DNA of 64,000 nucleotides from Nitrosomonadales bacterium (GTDB lineage: Bacteria; Pseudomonadota; Gammaproteobacteria; Burkholderiales; Gallionellaceae). The notes under the pieces are model-generated. The model was given only the letters and a program-made list of their open reading frames with translations, was not told where the DNA came from and searched no databases. Positions 56,546-64,000 of the stretch are shown here, piece by piece; within the stretch, counting starts at the first letter, position 1, and every line of letters starts with the position of its first letter. The stretch lies in contig JAHFQZ010000005.1 of assembly GCA_023259055.1 (NCBI GenBank), positions 186,001 through 250,000 of the forward strand. Direction: 5' to 3'. The translations under genes were made by a program, and so were the position numbers.

Positions 56546-56590
56546 TACAATGCGCCGCAATTTGTAGATGGGCTTCGAGCCCGTTTTTTA
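56546..56590 (+). promoter_or_regulatory. Extended -10 promoter and hairpin with T-run in the rimP leader
   Basis: TGTTACAAT (56543-56551) is an extended -10 candidate, giving a start near 56558. From 56570 comes GGGCT-TCG-AGCCC followed by GTTTTTTA, a small intrinsic terminator, 17 bp before the rimP start codon. It either ends nadE transcripts or works as an attenuator for the rimP-nusA-infB operon. Confidence 0.5.
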
Positions 56591-56606
56591 TTTGTGGGTC
56601 GTAATC

Positions 56607-57032
56607 ATGGATGTGGTGAAGCTGGTCGAAACGACGGTAAACGGCTTGGGCTATGAGCTGGTGGACATTGAGCGCTCGGGTCGCGGCATGTTGCGCGTGT
56701 TCATAGACAAGCCGGAAGGTATCGCAGTTGATGATTGCCAAACGGTGAGTAATCAGCTGACGCGGCTGTTTCTGGTCGAGAACGTGGATTATGACCGGCT
56801 CGAAGTTTCTTCCCCGGGATTAGACAGGCCGCTGAAGAAGGAAGCGGACTTTCTGAGGTTTGCCGGACAGAAAGCGCAACTTAAGCTGCGTATGCCGATG
56901 GCGGGGCGCAAGAACTTTGTGGGTGTCATCGGTGCGGTAAACGATGGAATATTGCAGTTGGATATGGATGGCAGTCAGGTGGCAATCGAACTGTCAAATT
57001 TGGACAAGGCGCGTTTAGTGCCGACTTTTTAG
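56607..57032 (+). CDS. rimP: Ribosome maturation factor RimP
   Basis: 141 residues from the ATG at 56607, giving [27 protein letters not shown], the usual start. Contains the conserved [51 protein letters not shown]. Needed for 30S subunit assembly. First gene of the rimP-nusA-infB-rbfA-truB operon. A 53-bp gap to nusA includes a short GGGTG-TGTTC-CACCC hairpin. Confidence 0.96.
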   Translation: MDVVKLVETTVNGLGYELVDIERSGRGMLRVFIDKPEGIAVDDCQTVSNQLTRLFLVENVDYDRLEVSSPGLDRPLKKEADFLRFAGQKAQLKLRMPMAGRKNFVGVIGAVNDGILQLDMDGSQVAIELSNLDKARLVPTF

Positions 57033-57085
57033 ATGTAGGGTGTGTTCCACCCTGCAGATGCAGGTAATTAGCCGGAGAAAATAGT

Positions 57086-58558
57086 ATGAGTCGTGAAATT
57101 TTGTTGCTGGTGGATGCGCTGTCGCGTGAAAAGAGCGTGGATAAGGATGTCGTTTTCGAAGCGCTGGAATCCGCCTTGGCTTCTGCGACCAAAAAACGCT
57201 TTGCGGATGAAGCCGATGTGCGTGTGAAGATCGATCGCAATACCGGCGAATACGAATCTTTCCGCCGCTGGGAAGTGATGGACGACGAAACCTTCGAGAC
57301 CCCGGATTTGCACATCAAGCTGGAAGAAGCGCAAAAGCGCAATCCCGATATTCAGGTCGGCGAATTTATTGAGGAGCCTCTGGAGTCCATTGAATTCGGG
57401 CGTATCGGGGCACAAGCTGCTAAGCAGGTTATTTTCCAGAAGATACGTGATGCCGAGCGCGAGCAGGTTCTAAGCGATTTTATGGATCGCAAGGAACATC
57501 TGATTTCAGGCACCGTGAAACGCCTGGAACGAGGCAATGCGCTAATTGAATTCGGCAAAATAGAAGCTTTGCTGCCACGCGACCAGATGATCCCGAAGGA
57601 AAATATGCGCGTCGGTGACCGTGTCAAGGCGCATTTGTTGCGGGTGGATCGTGGCGCGCGCGGGCCGCAAGTGATCCTGTCGCGCACTTCCAATGAATTG
57701 CTGGTCAAGCTGTTCGAGCTGGAAGTGCCTGAGATTGAAGAAAAGTTGCTGGAAATTGTCAGCGCGGCGCGCGACCCCGGTTCGCGCGCCAAGATTGCAG
57801 TGCAATCGCATGATCAGCGCATCGATCCGATCGGCACCTGCGTCGGGATGCGTGGCTCCCGTGTGCAGGGTGTAACCAACGAGCTTGCCGGTGAACGTGT
57901 AGATATCATTCTGTGGTCGGATGATCCTGCCACTTATGTCATCAACGCGCTGGCTCCCGCCGAAGTGAGCAGTATTGTCGTGGATGAAGAGCGGCACAGC
58001 ATGGATGTGGTAGTCGAGGAAGAAAACCTGGCGCAGGCGATTGGACGCGGCGGCCAAAATGTGCGTCTGGCCTGTGAGTTGACAGGATGGGAGCTCAATA
58101 TCATGACTGTCGAGCAGTCCAATGAAAAACATAATGAGGAGTTCTCCAAAACTCGTTCGGTGTTTATGGAAAAGCTGGATGTGGATGAGGAAGTCGCTGA
58201 CATTCTGGTGCAGGAAGGATTCAATACTCTGGAAGAAGTTGCGTATGTGCCTTTGGAGGAAATGCTGGAAATCGAATCATTCGATGAAGCGACTGTGAAT
58301 GAATTGCGCACCCGTGCGCGTAGTGCACTGTTAAATGCGGCGATTGCCAATGAAGAAAAAGTGGAGCACGGTATAGAAGATTTGCTCAAGCTGGAAGGCA
58401 TGGACGAGCAAACCGCGCGAGTTCTGGCTGCCAAGGGTGTTGCGACGCAGGAACAATTGGCAGACCTGGATGTGGATGAGTTGGTGGAGCTTTCTGGCAT
58501 GGATAGCGAACGTGCAAATACTTTGATTATGACGGCACGCGCACCTTGGTTTGCTTAA
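57086..58558 (+). CDS. nusA: Transcription termination/antitermination protein NusA
   Basis: 490 residues: N-terminal RNA-polymerase-binding domain (about 1-130), S1 domain (about 135-200, [27 protein letters not shown]), KH1 and KH2 domains (about 205-345, [47 protein letters not shown]), and two acidic C-terminal repeats (AR1/AR2; about 360-490) as in other proteobacteria. It controls pausing, termination and rRNA antitermination. The usual next gene infB is separated by a 187-bp repeat element. Confidence 0.97.
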   Translation: MSREILLLVDALSREKSVDKDVVFEALESALASATKKRFADEADVRVKIDRNTGEYESFRRWEVMDDETFETPDLHIKLEEAQKRNPDIQVGEFIEEPLESIEFGRIGAQAAKQVIFQKIRDAEREQVLSDFMDRKEHLISGTVKRLERGNALIEFGKIEALLPRDQMIPKENMRVGDRVKAHLLRVDRGARGPQVILSRTSNELLVKLFELEVPEIEEKLLEIVSAARDPGSRAKIAVQSHDQRIDPIGTCVGMRGSRVQGVTNELAGERVDIILWSDDPATYVINALAPAEVSSIVVDEERHSMDVVVEEENLAQAIGRGGQNVRLACELTGWELNIMTVEQSNEKHNEEFSKTRSVFMEKLDVDEEVADILVQEGFNTLEEVAYVPLEEMLEIESFDEATVNELRTRARSALLNAAIANEEKVEHGIEDLLKLEGMDEQTARVLAAKGVATQEQLADLDVDELVELSGMDSERANTLIMTARAPWFA

Positions 58559-58571
58559 GCAGGTAAGTGTC

Positions 58572-58758
58572 AGAGCCTATTTCAGCAGGTTTCATACCCC
58601 CGCGTTTGGTCTGGGCGCGGATGGATGCAAGGCGCGGCGTGCAGCCAATGGTTATTCTATTGGCAAGCGGCGCAACGCGGCAGACGCCGCGCCCAGACCA
58701 AACCCGAAGGGCAGTTTTGCCTGCGGCGCGGGGTATAAAACCTACTGAAATAGGCTCT
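58572..58758. repeat. 187-bp MITE-like inverted-repeat element between nusA and infB
   Basis: Ends are inverted copies: AGAGCCTATTTCAG (58572-58585) and CTGAAATAGGCTCT (58745-58758), continuing inwards with few mismatches (GGTTTcATACCCC against GGGGTATaAAACC). A second nested pair lies inside: GTTTGGTCTGGGCGCGG against CCGCGCCCAGACCAAAC. The whole can fold into one long hairpin. The only open frames in it are repeat sequence. It ends 12 bp before the infB start, leaving AAAGGA for the ribosome. Confidence 0.85.
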
Positions 58759-58770
58759 TAAAGGATAGTA

Positions 58771-61356
58771 ATGGGAAAATTGAATGTAGCGCAGTTTGCG
58801 GTCGAACTGGGATTGCCGGTTGCCTTGCTGCTTGAGCAGTTGAAGGCGGCGGGGCTTGCCAAGGAACAGGAATCCGACCCGATGTCGGAGAAGGATAAGG
58901 CTAAATTGCTGGAACATTTGCGCCAGACGCATGGCGCAGAAAAGCCCGCCAAAAAAATCACGCTGATCCGCCGCGAAACTACCGAAATAAAGAAGGCTGA
59001 CAGCTCTGGCCGGGCGCGCACCATTCAGGTGGAAGTGCGCAAACGCCGTGTGGTGGCTCCGGCTACACCCACGGAAGTTGCCGCGCCTGTTGAGGTAGCA
59101 GTGGCTCCGCCCAAAAAAGGCAAAACAGCCAAGGTTGTGGATGAGCAGGAACTGGCGGCACGCGAGCAGGAAGCGAAATTGAATGCAGAATTGGCAGCGC
59201 GCCAGGCGGCCGAAGTACAAGTCAAGCAGGAGCGCAGCAAACGCAAGTCTACCAAGGCTGCGGCTGAAGTAGAGCCGCCGCCCGCCGCACCAGAGGTGAA
59301 AAAAATTGAAGAGGCAGCACCTGCTGTTGCTGTTGCCCCGGCAGTCAATTTGGCTGAAGGCACGTTGCACAAGCCAGCACCCAAGCCTGGTGACAAGATA
59401 GCCAAGCCGGTCAAAAAACCCAAAACCGAAGCCAAGGCCAGCCCTTGGGATGAAAAAGGGCATAAGAAGCGTACCCCAGTTAAAGCCGGCGAGAAAACGG
59501 GCGTTTGGACAACGCCGGTACGTGCACCGCGCCATGACAAGCATACCAAACATGCAGCAGCAGAAACCGCACATGCTTTTTCCTTGCCGACCGAACCCAT
59601 AGTGCATGAAGTGGCGGTTCCGGAAACCATCACTGTCGCAGAATTGGCACAGAAGATGTCGATCAAGGCCTCCGAGATTATCAAGGTGTTGATGAACATG
59701 GGTTCTATGGTGACCATCAATCAGGTGCTCGACCAGGAAACCGCGATGATCGTTGTCGAAGAGATGGGTCATATTGCCAAGGCCGCCAAGCTCGACGATC
59801 CCGATGCATATCTGATCGATACCGAGGCACCTCATGGTGCAGTGCTGGAATCGCGCGCGCCGGTCGTCACCGTTATGGGCCACGTAGATCACGGCAAGAC
59901 CTCGCTGCTGGATTATATACGCCGTACCCGCGTTGCTTCGGGCGAAGCCGGCGGCATTACCCAGCACATCGGTGCATATCACGTCGATACGCCGCGCGGC
60001 ATGATTACCTTCCTCGATACTCCGGGCCATGAGGCGTTTACTGCGATGCGCGCACGCGGCGCAAAGGCGACCGACATCGTGATTCTGGTGGTGGCCGCCG
60101 ATGACGGCGTGATGCCGCAGACCAAAGAGGCTATCGCCCATGCCAGGGCCGGCAACGTGCCGCTGGTGGTGGCAATGACCAAGGTTGATAAACCCGAGGC
60201 CAATGCCGAACGCGTCAAGCAAGAGCTGGTCGCAGAAGGCGTCGTACCTGAAGATTGGGGTGGCGATGTGATGTTCGTGGAGGTTTCCTCCAAGTCTGGG
60301 CAGGGCATAGATAAATTGCTCGAAGGCGTGCTGTTACAGGCCGAAGTATTGGAGCTCAAAGCGCCGCGAACCACGCACGCCAAGGGCTTGGTGATCGAGG
60401 CGCGTCTGGACAAGGGCAAAGGGCCGGTTGCTACTGTGTTGATCCAATCGGGTACCATGAAGCGCGGCGATGCGGTATTGGTCGGCTCGGTGTTTGGCCG
60501 GGTGCGTGCAATGCTGGATGAAAATGGCAAGGTGGTTAACGAAGCGGGCCCATCTATCCCTGTAGAGATCCAAGGCTTGTCCGAAGTACCGGCTGCCGGT
60601 GAGGAATTGATGGTAATGACTGACGAAAAACGCGCACGCGAAATCGCGCTGTTCCGTCAGGGAAAATACCGTGGCGTGAAGCTCGCCAAACAGCAGGCGG
60701 CCAAGCTGGAGAATATGTTCGAGCAAATGGCCGAGGGCGAAGTGCGCACTCTGTCGCTGATCGTAAAATCCGACGTGCAAGGCTCTGCCGAAGCGATTGC
60801 GCAATCCCTGCAAAAGCTCTCCACCAATGAAGTCAAGGTCAACCTGATTCACGGCGGAGTAGGTGCGATTTCCGAATCGGATATCAATCTGGCGCTCGCT
60901 TCCAAGGCAATCGTGATTGGCTTTAACACACGGGCTGATGCGGCGGCGCGCAAGCTGGCCGAATCGTCCGGCGTGGATATACGCTACTACAACATCATCT
61001 ACGCGATGGTGGATGAGATCAAGGCCGCGCTGTCCGGCATGCTGGCTCCAGAAAAGCGCGAAAGCATCATGGGCATGGTCGAAGTGCGCCAGGTGTTCAC
61101 CGTTTCCAAGGTCGGCACGATTGCCGGTTGTATGGTGCTGGAAGGCATGGTCAAACGCGGTGCGAAAGTACGCGTGTTGCGCGACAACGTGGTGATTCAC
61201 GATGGCGAGCTGGATTCTCTGAAACGCTTCAAGGACGACGTGAAAGAAGTAAAAGCCAATTTCGAGTGCGGCCTGTCGGTGAAGAATTTTAATGACTTGG
61301 TCGTGGGCGACAAGCTTGAGGCCTACGAAATTGTTGAGGTTGCGCGCGCACTGTAA
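58771..61356 (+). CDS. infB: Translation initiation factor IF-2
   Basis: 861 residues. N-terminal IF2-N domain ([28 protein letters not shown]), a long Ala/Lys/Glu/Pro-rich linker (about 80-270), second IF2-N-like helix region ([23 protein letters not shown]), GTPase with GHVDHGKTS (about 370), [20 protein letters not shown] and TKVDKPE, then domains II, III and IV. Binds fMet-tRNA and joins subunits. SD AAAGGA lies directly after the repeat element. Stop overlaps the rbfA start by one base (TAATG), so the pair is coupled. Confidence 0.98.
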   Translation: MGKLNVAQFAVELGLPVALLLEQLKAAGLAKEQESDPMSEKDKAKLLEHLRQTHGAEKPAKKITLIRRETTEIKKADSSGRARTIQVEVRKRRVVAPATPTEVAAPVEVAVAPPKKGKTAKVVDEQELAAREQEAKLNAELAARQAAEVQVKQERSKRKSTKAAAEVEPPPAAPEVKKIEEAAPAVAVAPAVNLAEGTLHKPAPKPGDKIAKPVKKPKTEAKASPWDEKGHKKRTPVKAGEKTGVWTTPVRAPRHDKHTKHAAAETAHAFSLPTEPIVHEVAVPETITVAELAQKMSIKASEIIKVLMNMGSMVTINQVLDQETAMIVVEEMGHIAKAAKLDDPDAYLIDTEAPHGAVLESRAPVVTVMGHVDHGKTSLLDYIRRTRVASGEAGGITQHIGAYHVDTPRGMITFLDTPGHEAFTAMRARGAKATDIVILVVAADDGVMPQTKEAIAHARAGNVPLVVAMTKVDKPEANAERVKQELVAEGVVPEDWGGDVMFVEVSSKSGQGIDKLLEGVLLQAEVLELKAPRTTHAKGLVIEARLDKGKGPVATVLIQSGTMKRGDAVLVGSVFGRVRAMLDENGKVVNEAGPSIPVEIQGLSEVPAAGEELMVMTDEKRAREIALFRQGKYRGVKLAKQQAAKLENMFEQMAEGEVRTLSLIVKSDVQGSAEAIAQSLQKLSTNEVKVNLIHGGVGAISESDINLALASKAIVIGFNTRADAAARKLAESSGVDIRYYNIIYAMVDEIKAALSGMLAPEKRESIMGMVEVRQVFTVSKVGTIAGCMVLEGMVKRGAKVRVLRDNVVIHDGELDSLKRFKDDVKEVKANFECGLSVKNFNDLVVGDKLEAYEIVEVARAL

Positions 61357-61721
61357 TGGGCAACTTCGCCAGGACTGATCGTATCGCCCAGCAAATTCAG
61401 CGCGAAATAGCCGAGCTGGTGCGCCTCGAAATCAACGATCCTCGCGTGCGTCTGGTGACCATTACCGGCGTTGAAGTGGCCGGCGATTATTCACATGCCA
61501 AGGTTTTTTTCACGCGACTGGATGGCAAGTACGAAGAAGCGTTGCAAGGATTAGAGAGCGCCAGTGGTTTTTTGCGTAAGCATTTGGCGCACAGCATTAA
61601 ATTGCGGGTAATGCCGCAATTGCATTTCGTCTACGATTCCTCTGTAGAGCGCGGCAGTCACTTGTCGCAACTCATCGACCAAGCGGTGGCCAGCGATCGG
61701 GAACACGACGATAAGAAATAA
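61356..61721 (+). CDS. rbfA: Ribosome-binding factor A
   Basis: 121 residues. Typical start [33 protein letters not shown]-like core (ITGVEVAGDYSHAKVFFTRLDG) and LHFVYDSSVERGSHLSQLID at the end. Works in 16S rRNA processing and cold adaptation of the 30S subunit. Followed by a repeat-bearing 200-bp gap before truB. Confidence 0.97.
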   Translation: MGNFARTDRIAQQIQREIAELVRLEINDPRVRLVTITGVEVAGDYSHAKVFFTRLDGKYEEALQGLESASGFLRKHLAHSIKLRVMPQLHFVYDSSVERGSHLSQLIDQAVASDREHDDKK

Positions 61722-61739
61722 CCCAAAAAACGATTTCAT

Positions 61740-61912
61740 CCACGAAAAAGACGAAAGGCACGAAAGAAAACCAAGGAGTTCGTATTGGCTTTGCGATTCA
61801 CTCATTGGGTGTCAATTCGTAGCATAAAGTCTTTTTTATGAGCTTCCGCCTTGCGGTGAAATGACTGATTTCCAATTTTCGTGCCTTTCGTGGACAACTG
61901 CTTTTTCCAGGA
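61740..61912. repeat. Inverted-repeat element between rbfA and truB
   Basis: Arms ACGAAAGGCACGAAA (61751-61765) and TTTCGTGCCTTTCGT (61877-61891) are perfect 15-bp inverted repeats; less exact similarity extends outwards to TCCACG/CGTGGA. The right end (61876-61912) is shared with the sequence in front of hypD at 19-53. No coding content is seen in the middle. Confidence 0.7.
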
Positions 61913-61921
61913 CAATAACTA

Positions 61922-62839
61922 ATGACACGGACTTATCGCCCGCTAGATGGCGTGCTGCTGTTTGATAAGCCGCTGGAATTAAGCTCCAACACCGCGCTGC
62001 AAAAAATCCGCAGGCTGTTTCAAGCCGAAAAGGCCGGGCACACCGGCACCCTCGATCCCCTCGCCACCGGCTTGCTGCCAATCTGTTTTGGCGAGGCCAC
62101 CAAGTTTTCAAATGCGTTGCTGGATGCCGATAAGACCTATCGCGCCTTGCTGCGCTTGGGCCAAACCACCACCACGGGTGATGCCGAAGGCGAGATTCTC
62201 AGCGAACATCCGGTCGAGGTTCAGAAGTCTGATATCGATACCGTAATGGCTAAATTTCGCGGCGAGATACAGCAACTCCCGCCCATGTATAGCGCGCTCA
62301 AGCATCAAGGCAAGCCGCTCTACGAATATATCCGAAAAGGCGAAACTATCGAGCGAGAACTTCGCACCGTAGTGATACATGAACTGGTATTGCATAGTTT
62401 CAGCGGCAACGAAATGGACATCACCGTGCGTTGCAGCAAGGGAACTTACATACGCACACTCGCCGAAGACATTGGCGCGGCACTCGGCTGCGGAGCGCAT
62501 TTGATCGGTCTGCGCCGCACCGCGATTGCCCATTTCGATTTGCAGGATGCCTTTGGCTGGCAGCAACTGGAAGCGATGACCGAGGCCGAACGCGCTGCCT
62601 GCGTGCTGCCGCTGGAAGCCTTGATGCCGGACATGCCCAAGCTGCAATTGGACGCCGTGCAAATCAAACGCCTCGCGCAAGGGCAGCGGCTGGGCCTGGA
62701 TACCGGCCTGCCGGACGGCAAGGTCAGGCTGCACGGCCCGCAGGGATTTATCGGAGTGGGGCTGTTGCAAGGCCGCCGCCTTGCGCCTGAACGGCTGCTG
62801 TCCGGCGTGGCAAAACAGGCCGCAACCAGTTTGCCATAG
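61922..62839 (+). CDS. truB: tRNA pseudouridine-55 synthase TruB
   Basis: 305 residues. Motif I LLFDKPLELSSNTALQKIRRLF and the catalytic Asp in GHTGTLDPLATGLLPICFG (about 43-48), further YRALLRLGQTTTTGDAEG and CSKGTYIRTLAEDIG, and a C-terminal PUA-like part. Modifies U55 of tRNAs. Last gene of the rimP-nusA-infB operon block. SD AGGA ten bases upstream belongs to the tail of the inverted repeat. Confidence 0.97.
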   Translation: MTRTYRPLDGVLLFDKPLELSSNTALQKIRRLFQAEKAGHTGTLDPLATGLLPICFGEATKFSNALLDADKTYRALLRLGQTTTTGDAEGEILSEHPVEVQKSDIDTVMAKFRGEIQQLPPMYSALKHQGKPLYEYIRKGETIERELRTVVIHELVLHSFSGNEMDITVRCSKGTYIRTLAEDIGAALGCGAHLIGLRRTAIAHFDLQDAFGWQQLEAMTEAERAACVLPLEALMPDMPKLQLDAVQIKRLAQGQRLGLDTGLPDGKVRLHGPQGFIGVGLLQGRRLAPERLLSGVAKQAATSLP

Positions 62840-63310
62840 CAGCGTTTCTGATAGTCGCCCGTCATGCCAAAAGCCGGGCTAGTTCAATCTGTAGCTGCTT
62901 CCGCTATCCCGCCCCATTCATACCACACCACTGGATACCGGCCTTCGCCGGTACGGCGTTGCCCGTACATTTAGTGCCGAATCCATATTGCGCGCGCCAT
63001 ATAGTCCAAAAAGACTATGTACGAATGCCTAAACCTCCTGTACTTTGCCAAAAACGTGGTTGTGCGCAAAATATAAAACACACAGCAGTGGTATTGCGGC
63101 TGTGTCAAAAAAATAAGGGATGAGTATGTTGTATCGCTGCAACGGCGAGGCGGTTATTGCGTCTGCCTGTCAAATATATGCGGGTTCAATTTTGGATATG
63201 CTTTACGCAATTCCTTCAGCTTCGATTGTGCCTGTCTCGAAACTCAAGAATAGAAATTCACCCAGTACACCGAGGTCATTTTTCAAAAGCGTCTGCGGAG
63301 TGGCCATCTA
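62840..63310. other. Intergenic region before the type I secretion gene
   Basis: 471 bp. Small frames at 63120 and 63157 show no family resemblance, run into the next gene and are not called. No repeat of the other families or clear operator is recognised. Confidence 0.35.
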
Positions 63311-64000
63311 ATGCCGCGCCGGCTCCTGAAGATCGTATCCAGGAGCCTGTCGCGAGAAACTGCAACGCACGCACCCGCCCATTCATTTACCGCCGAAGAT
63401 GTCGTCTGGGCCATGGGCAGTTTCTGCGTCCTGAACCGCAAGCCCTTTGATGCTGAACTGCTGCTCAAGCAATTCCCGCCGCCCTATAACGCTGATTCCT
63501 TCATCCATGCCGCCCGCGCCCTGGGTTTTCGCATCAAGCGCCGCGATTGCGGGAGCGACGAGTTATCCGGTTTCAACTTACCGTGCCTTGCAGTATTAAC
63601 CTCCTCGGATAGCCCTTCAAATCAGGCATCCATCACCCTTGCAGGGAGAGTGGAGGGGGAGAGGGTAGAAAATACGCCACCCGTGCTAGCCGAGCCATCC
63701 GAACCGAACGTCGCACCCCGCAAACACCACCCCGCCATCATCGTCCAGATCAAGGACGACAGCATCACCCTGTTCGAGGCCGGCACCAAAACGCCCAAGA
63801 CGATGCCTCATGCGGAGTTCGCCGCACGTTTTGCCGGCACGGCATTCCAGCTTGCGCTCGAAACGCAAGGCATCAAAGACCCGGACGGCGCGCTATCCAG
63901 CAAGGCCGCGTTCGGCTTCAAGTGGTTCATCCCGGAGCTGCTGAAACACAAGCGCATCTGGCGTGATGTGTTAATCGCCTCGCTCATCATCCAGTTGCTC
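63311..64000 (+). CDS. Type I secretion system ABC transporter, N-terminal part (HlyB-like, with C39-like domain); continues beyond window
   Basis: Open from ATG 63311 to the end of the window (230 codons, no stop). The first about 185 residues look like the C39-peptidase-like domain of HlyB-type exporters (FTAEDVVWAMGSFCVLNRKPFDAELLLKQFPPPYNADSFIHAARALGFRIKRRDCG, then HHPAIIVQIKDDSITLFEAGTK); the catalytic Cys at the expected start is absent, so it would be a non-cleaving CLD as in RTX exporters. FKWFIPELLKHKRIWRDVLIASLIIQLL begins the first membrane helix. About 45 residues between the two halves of the domain (near 95-140) appear to be inserted, part of it encoded by a repeat-like GGGAGAGTGGAGGGGGAGAG sequence. 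GGAG ten bases before the ATG. Confidence 0.8.
   Translation, partial: MPRRLLKIVSRSLSRETATHAPAHSFTAEDVVWAMGSFCVLNRKPFDAELLLKQFPPPYNADSFIHAARALGFRIKRRDCGSDELSGFNLPCLAVLTSSDSPSNQASITLAGRVEGERVENTPPVLAEPSEPNVAPRKHHPAIIVQIKDDSITLFEAGTKTPKTMPHAEFAARFAGTAFQLALETQGIKDPDGALSSKAAFGFKWFIPELLKHKRIWRDVLIASLIIQLL

Noticed and set aside
55017..56741. 574-codon open frame on the minus strand
   Set aside because: Lies fully opposite nadE and the start of rimP; the sense genes are unambiguous.
58657..60222. 521-codon open frame on the minus strand rich in Phe, Gly and Cys
   Set aside because: Antisense to infB's Ala/Lys/Glu-rich linker, starting in the repeat element; translation is low-complexity shadow.
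63120..63311. Small 63-codon gene before the type I exporter
   Set aside because: No Shine-Dalgarno, no family resemblance, and it runs into the start of the exporter gene.

Overview
The window comes from a Gram-negative betaproteobacterium, most likely a neutrophilic iron oxidiser of the Gallionellaceae (Sideroxydans/Gallionella group). The reasons are an outer-membrane porin/multiheme cytochrome cluster of the PCC3 type, O2-tolerant hydrogenase maturation genes including hypX, a cd1 nitrite reductase, and the betaproteobacterial nadE / rimP-nusA-infB-rbfA-truB block. This assignment is an inference from gene content. No rRNA or tRNA gene was seen.

Layout. 0-4 kb: end of a [NiFe]-hydrogenase maturation operon (hypD, hypE, hypX). 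4-11.7 kb: bacteriohemerythrin, a large ADP-forming acyl-CoA synthetase/GNAT protein divergent from an AcuC-like deacetylase, then map-glnD. 11.9-20.9 kb: extracellular electron transfer island on the minus strand (CRP-family regulator, di-heme b-like membrane protein, 27-heme cytochrome, 12-heme cytochrome, TPR/beta-barrel porin), with a divergent Fe-S flavoprotein. 21-30 kb: a six-gene efflux operon (TolC, MacA, split MacB, RND adaptor, RND pump). 30.3-36.3 kb: a Fur-box-preceded TonB receptor, Asp-box protein, TlpA thioredoxin, TonB, ExbB and ExbD. 36.7-40.8 kb: nirS and a second TonB receptor. 40.8-50.3 kb: rhlE and a signalling region (CheB-CheR-PAS protein, NarX-like kinase, LuxR-type regulator, hemerythrin, single-domain receiver). 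50.4-50.7 kb: relic of a diguanylate cyclase. 50.8-62.8 kb: housekeeping genes bipA/typA, dienelactone hydrolase, rmuC, nadE, rimP, nusA, infB, rbfA, truB. 63.3 kb to the end: start of a type I secretion ABC transporter that runs out of the window.

How it works together. The cytochrome island predicts a full electron path between the outside of the cell, a porin-embedded cytochrome, a periplasmic 12-heme carrier and a quinone-facing di-heme b protein. The upstream CRP-like protein probably controls it through TGTGA-type sites found just upstream. NirS, the hemerythrins and the hydrogenase point to a microaerophilic or facultatively denitrifying life.

The most novel-looking signal is a leader element present three times (before nirS, before the hemerythrin at 48.7 kb and before the receiver at 49.4 kb). 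It has a 20-nt block identical in all copies and a conserved small hairpin, always about 80-100 nt before the start codon. Several palindromic or MITE-like repeats are also present, including one of 187 bp lodged between nusA and infB.
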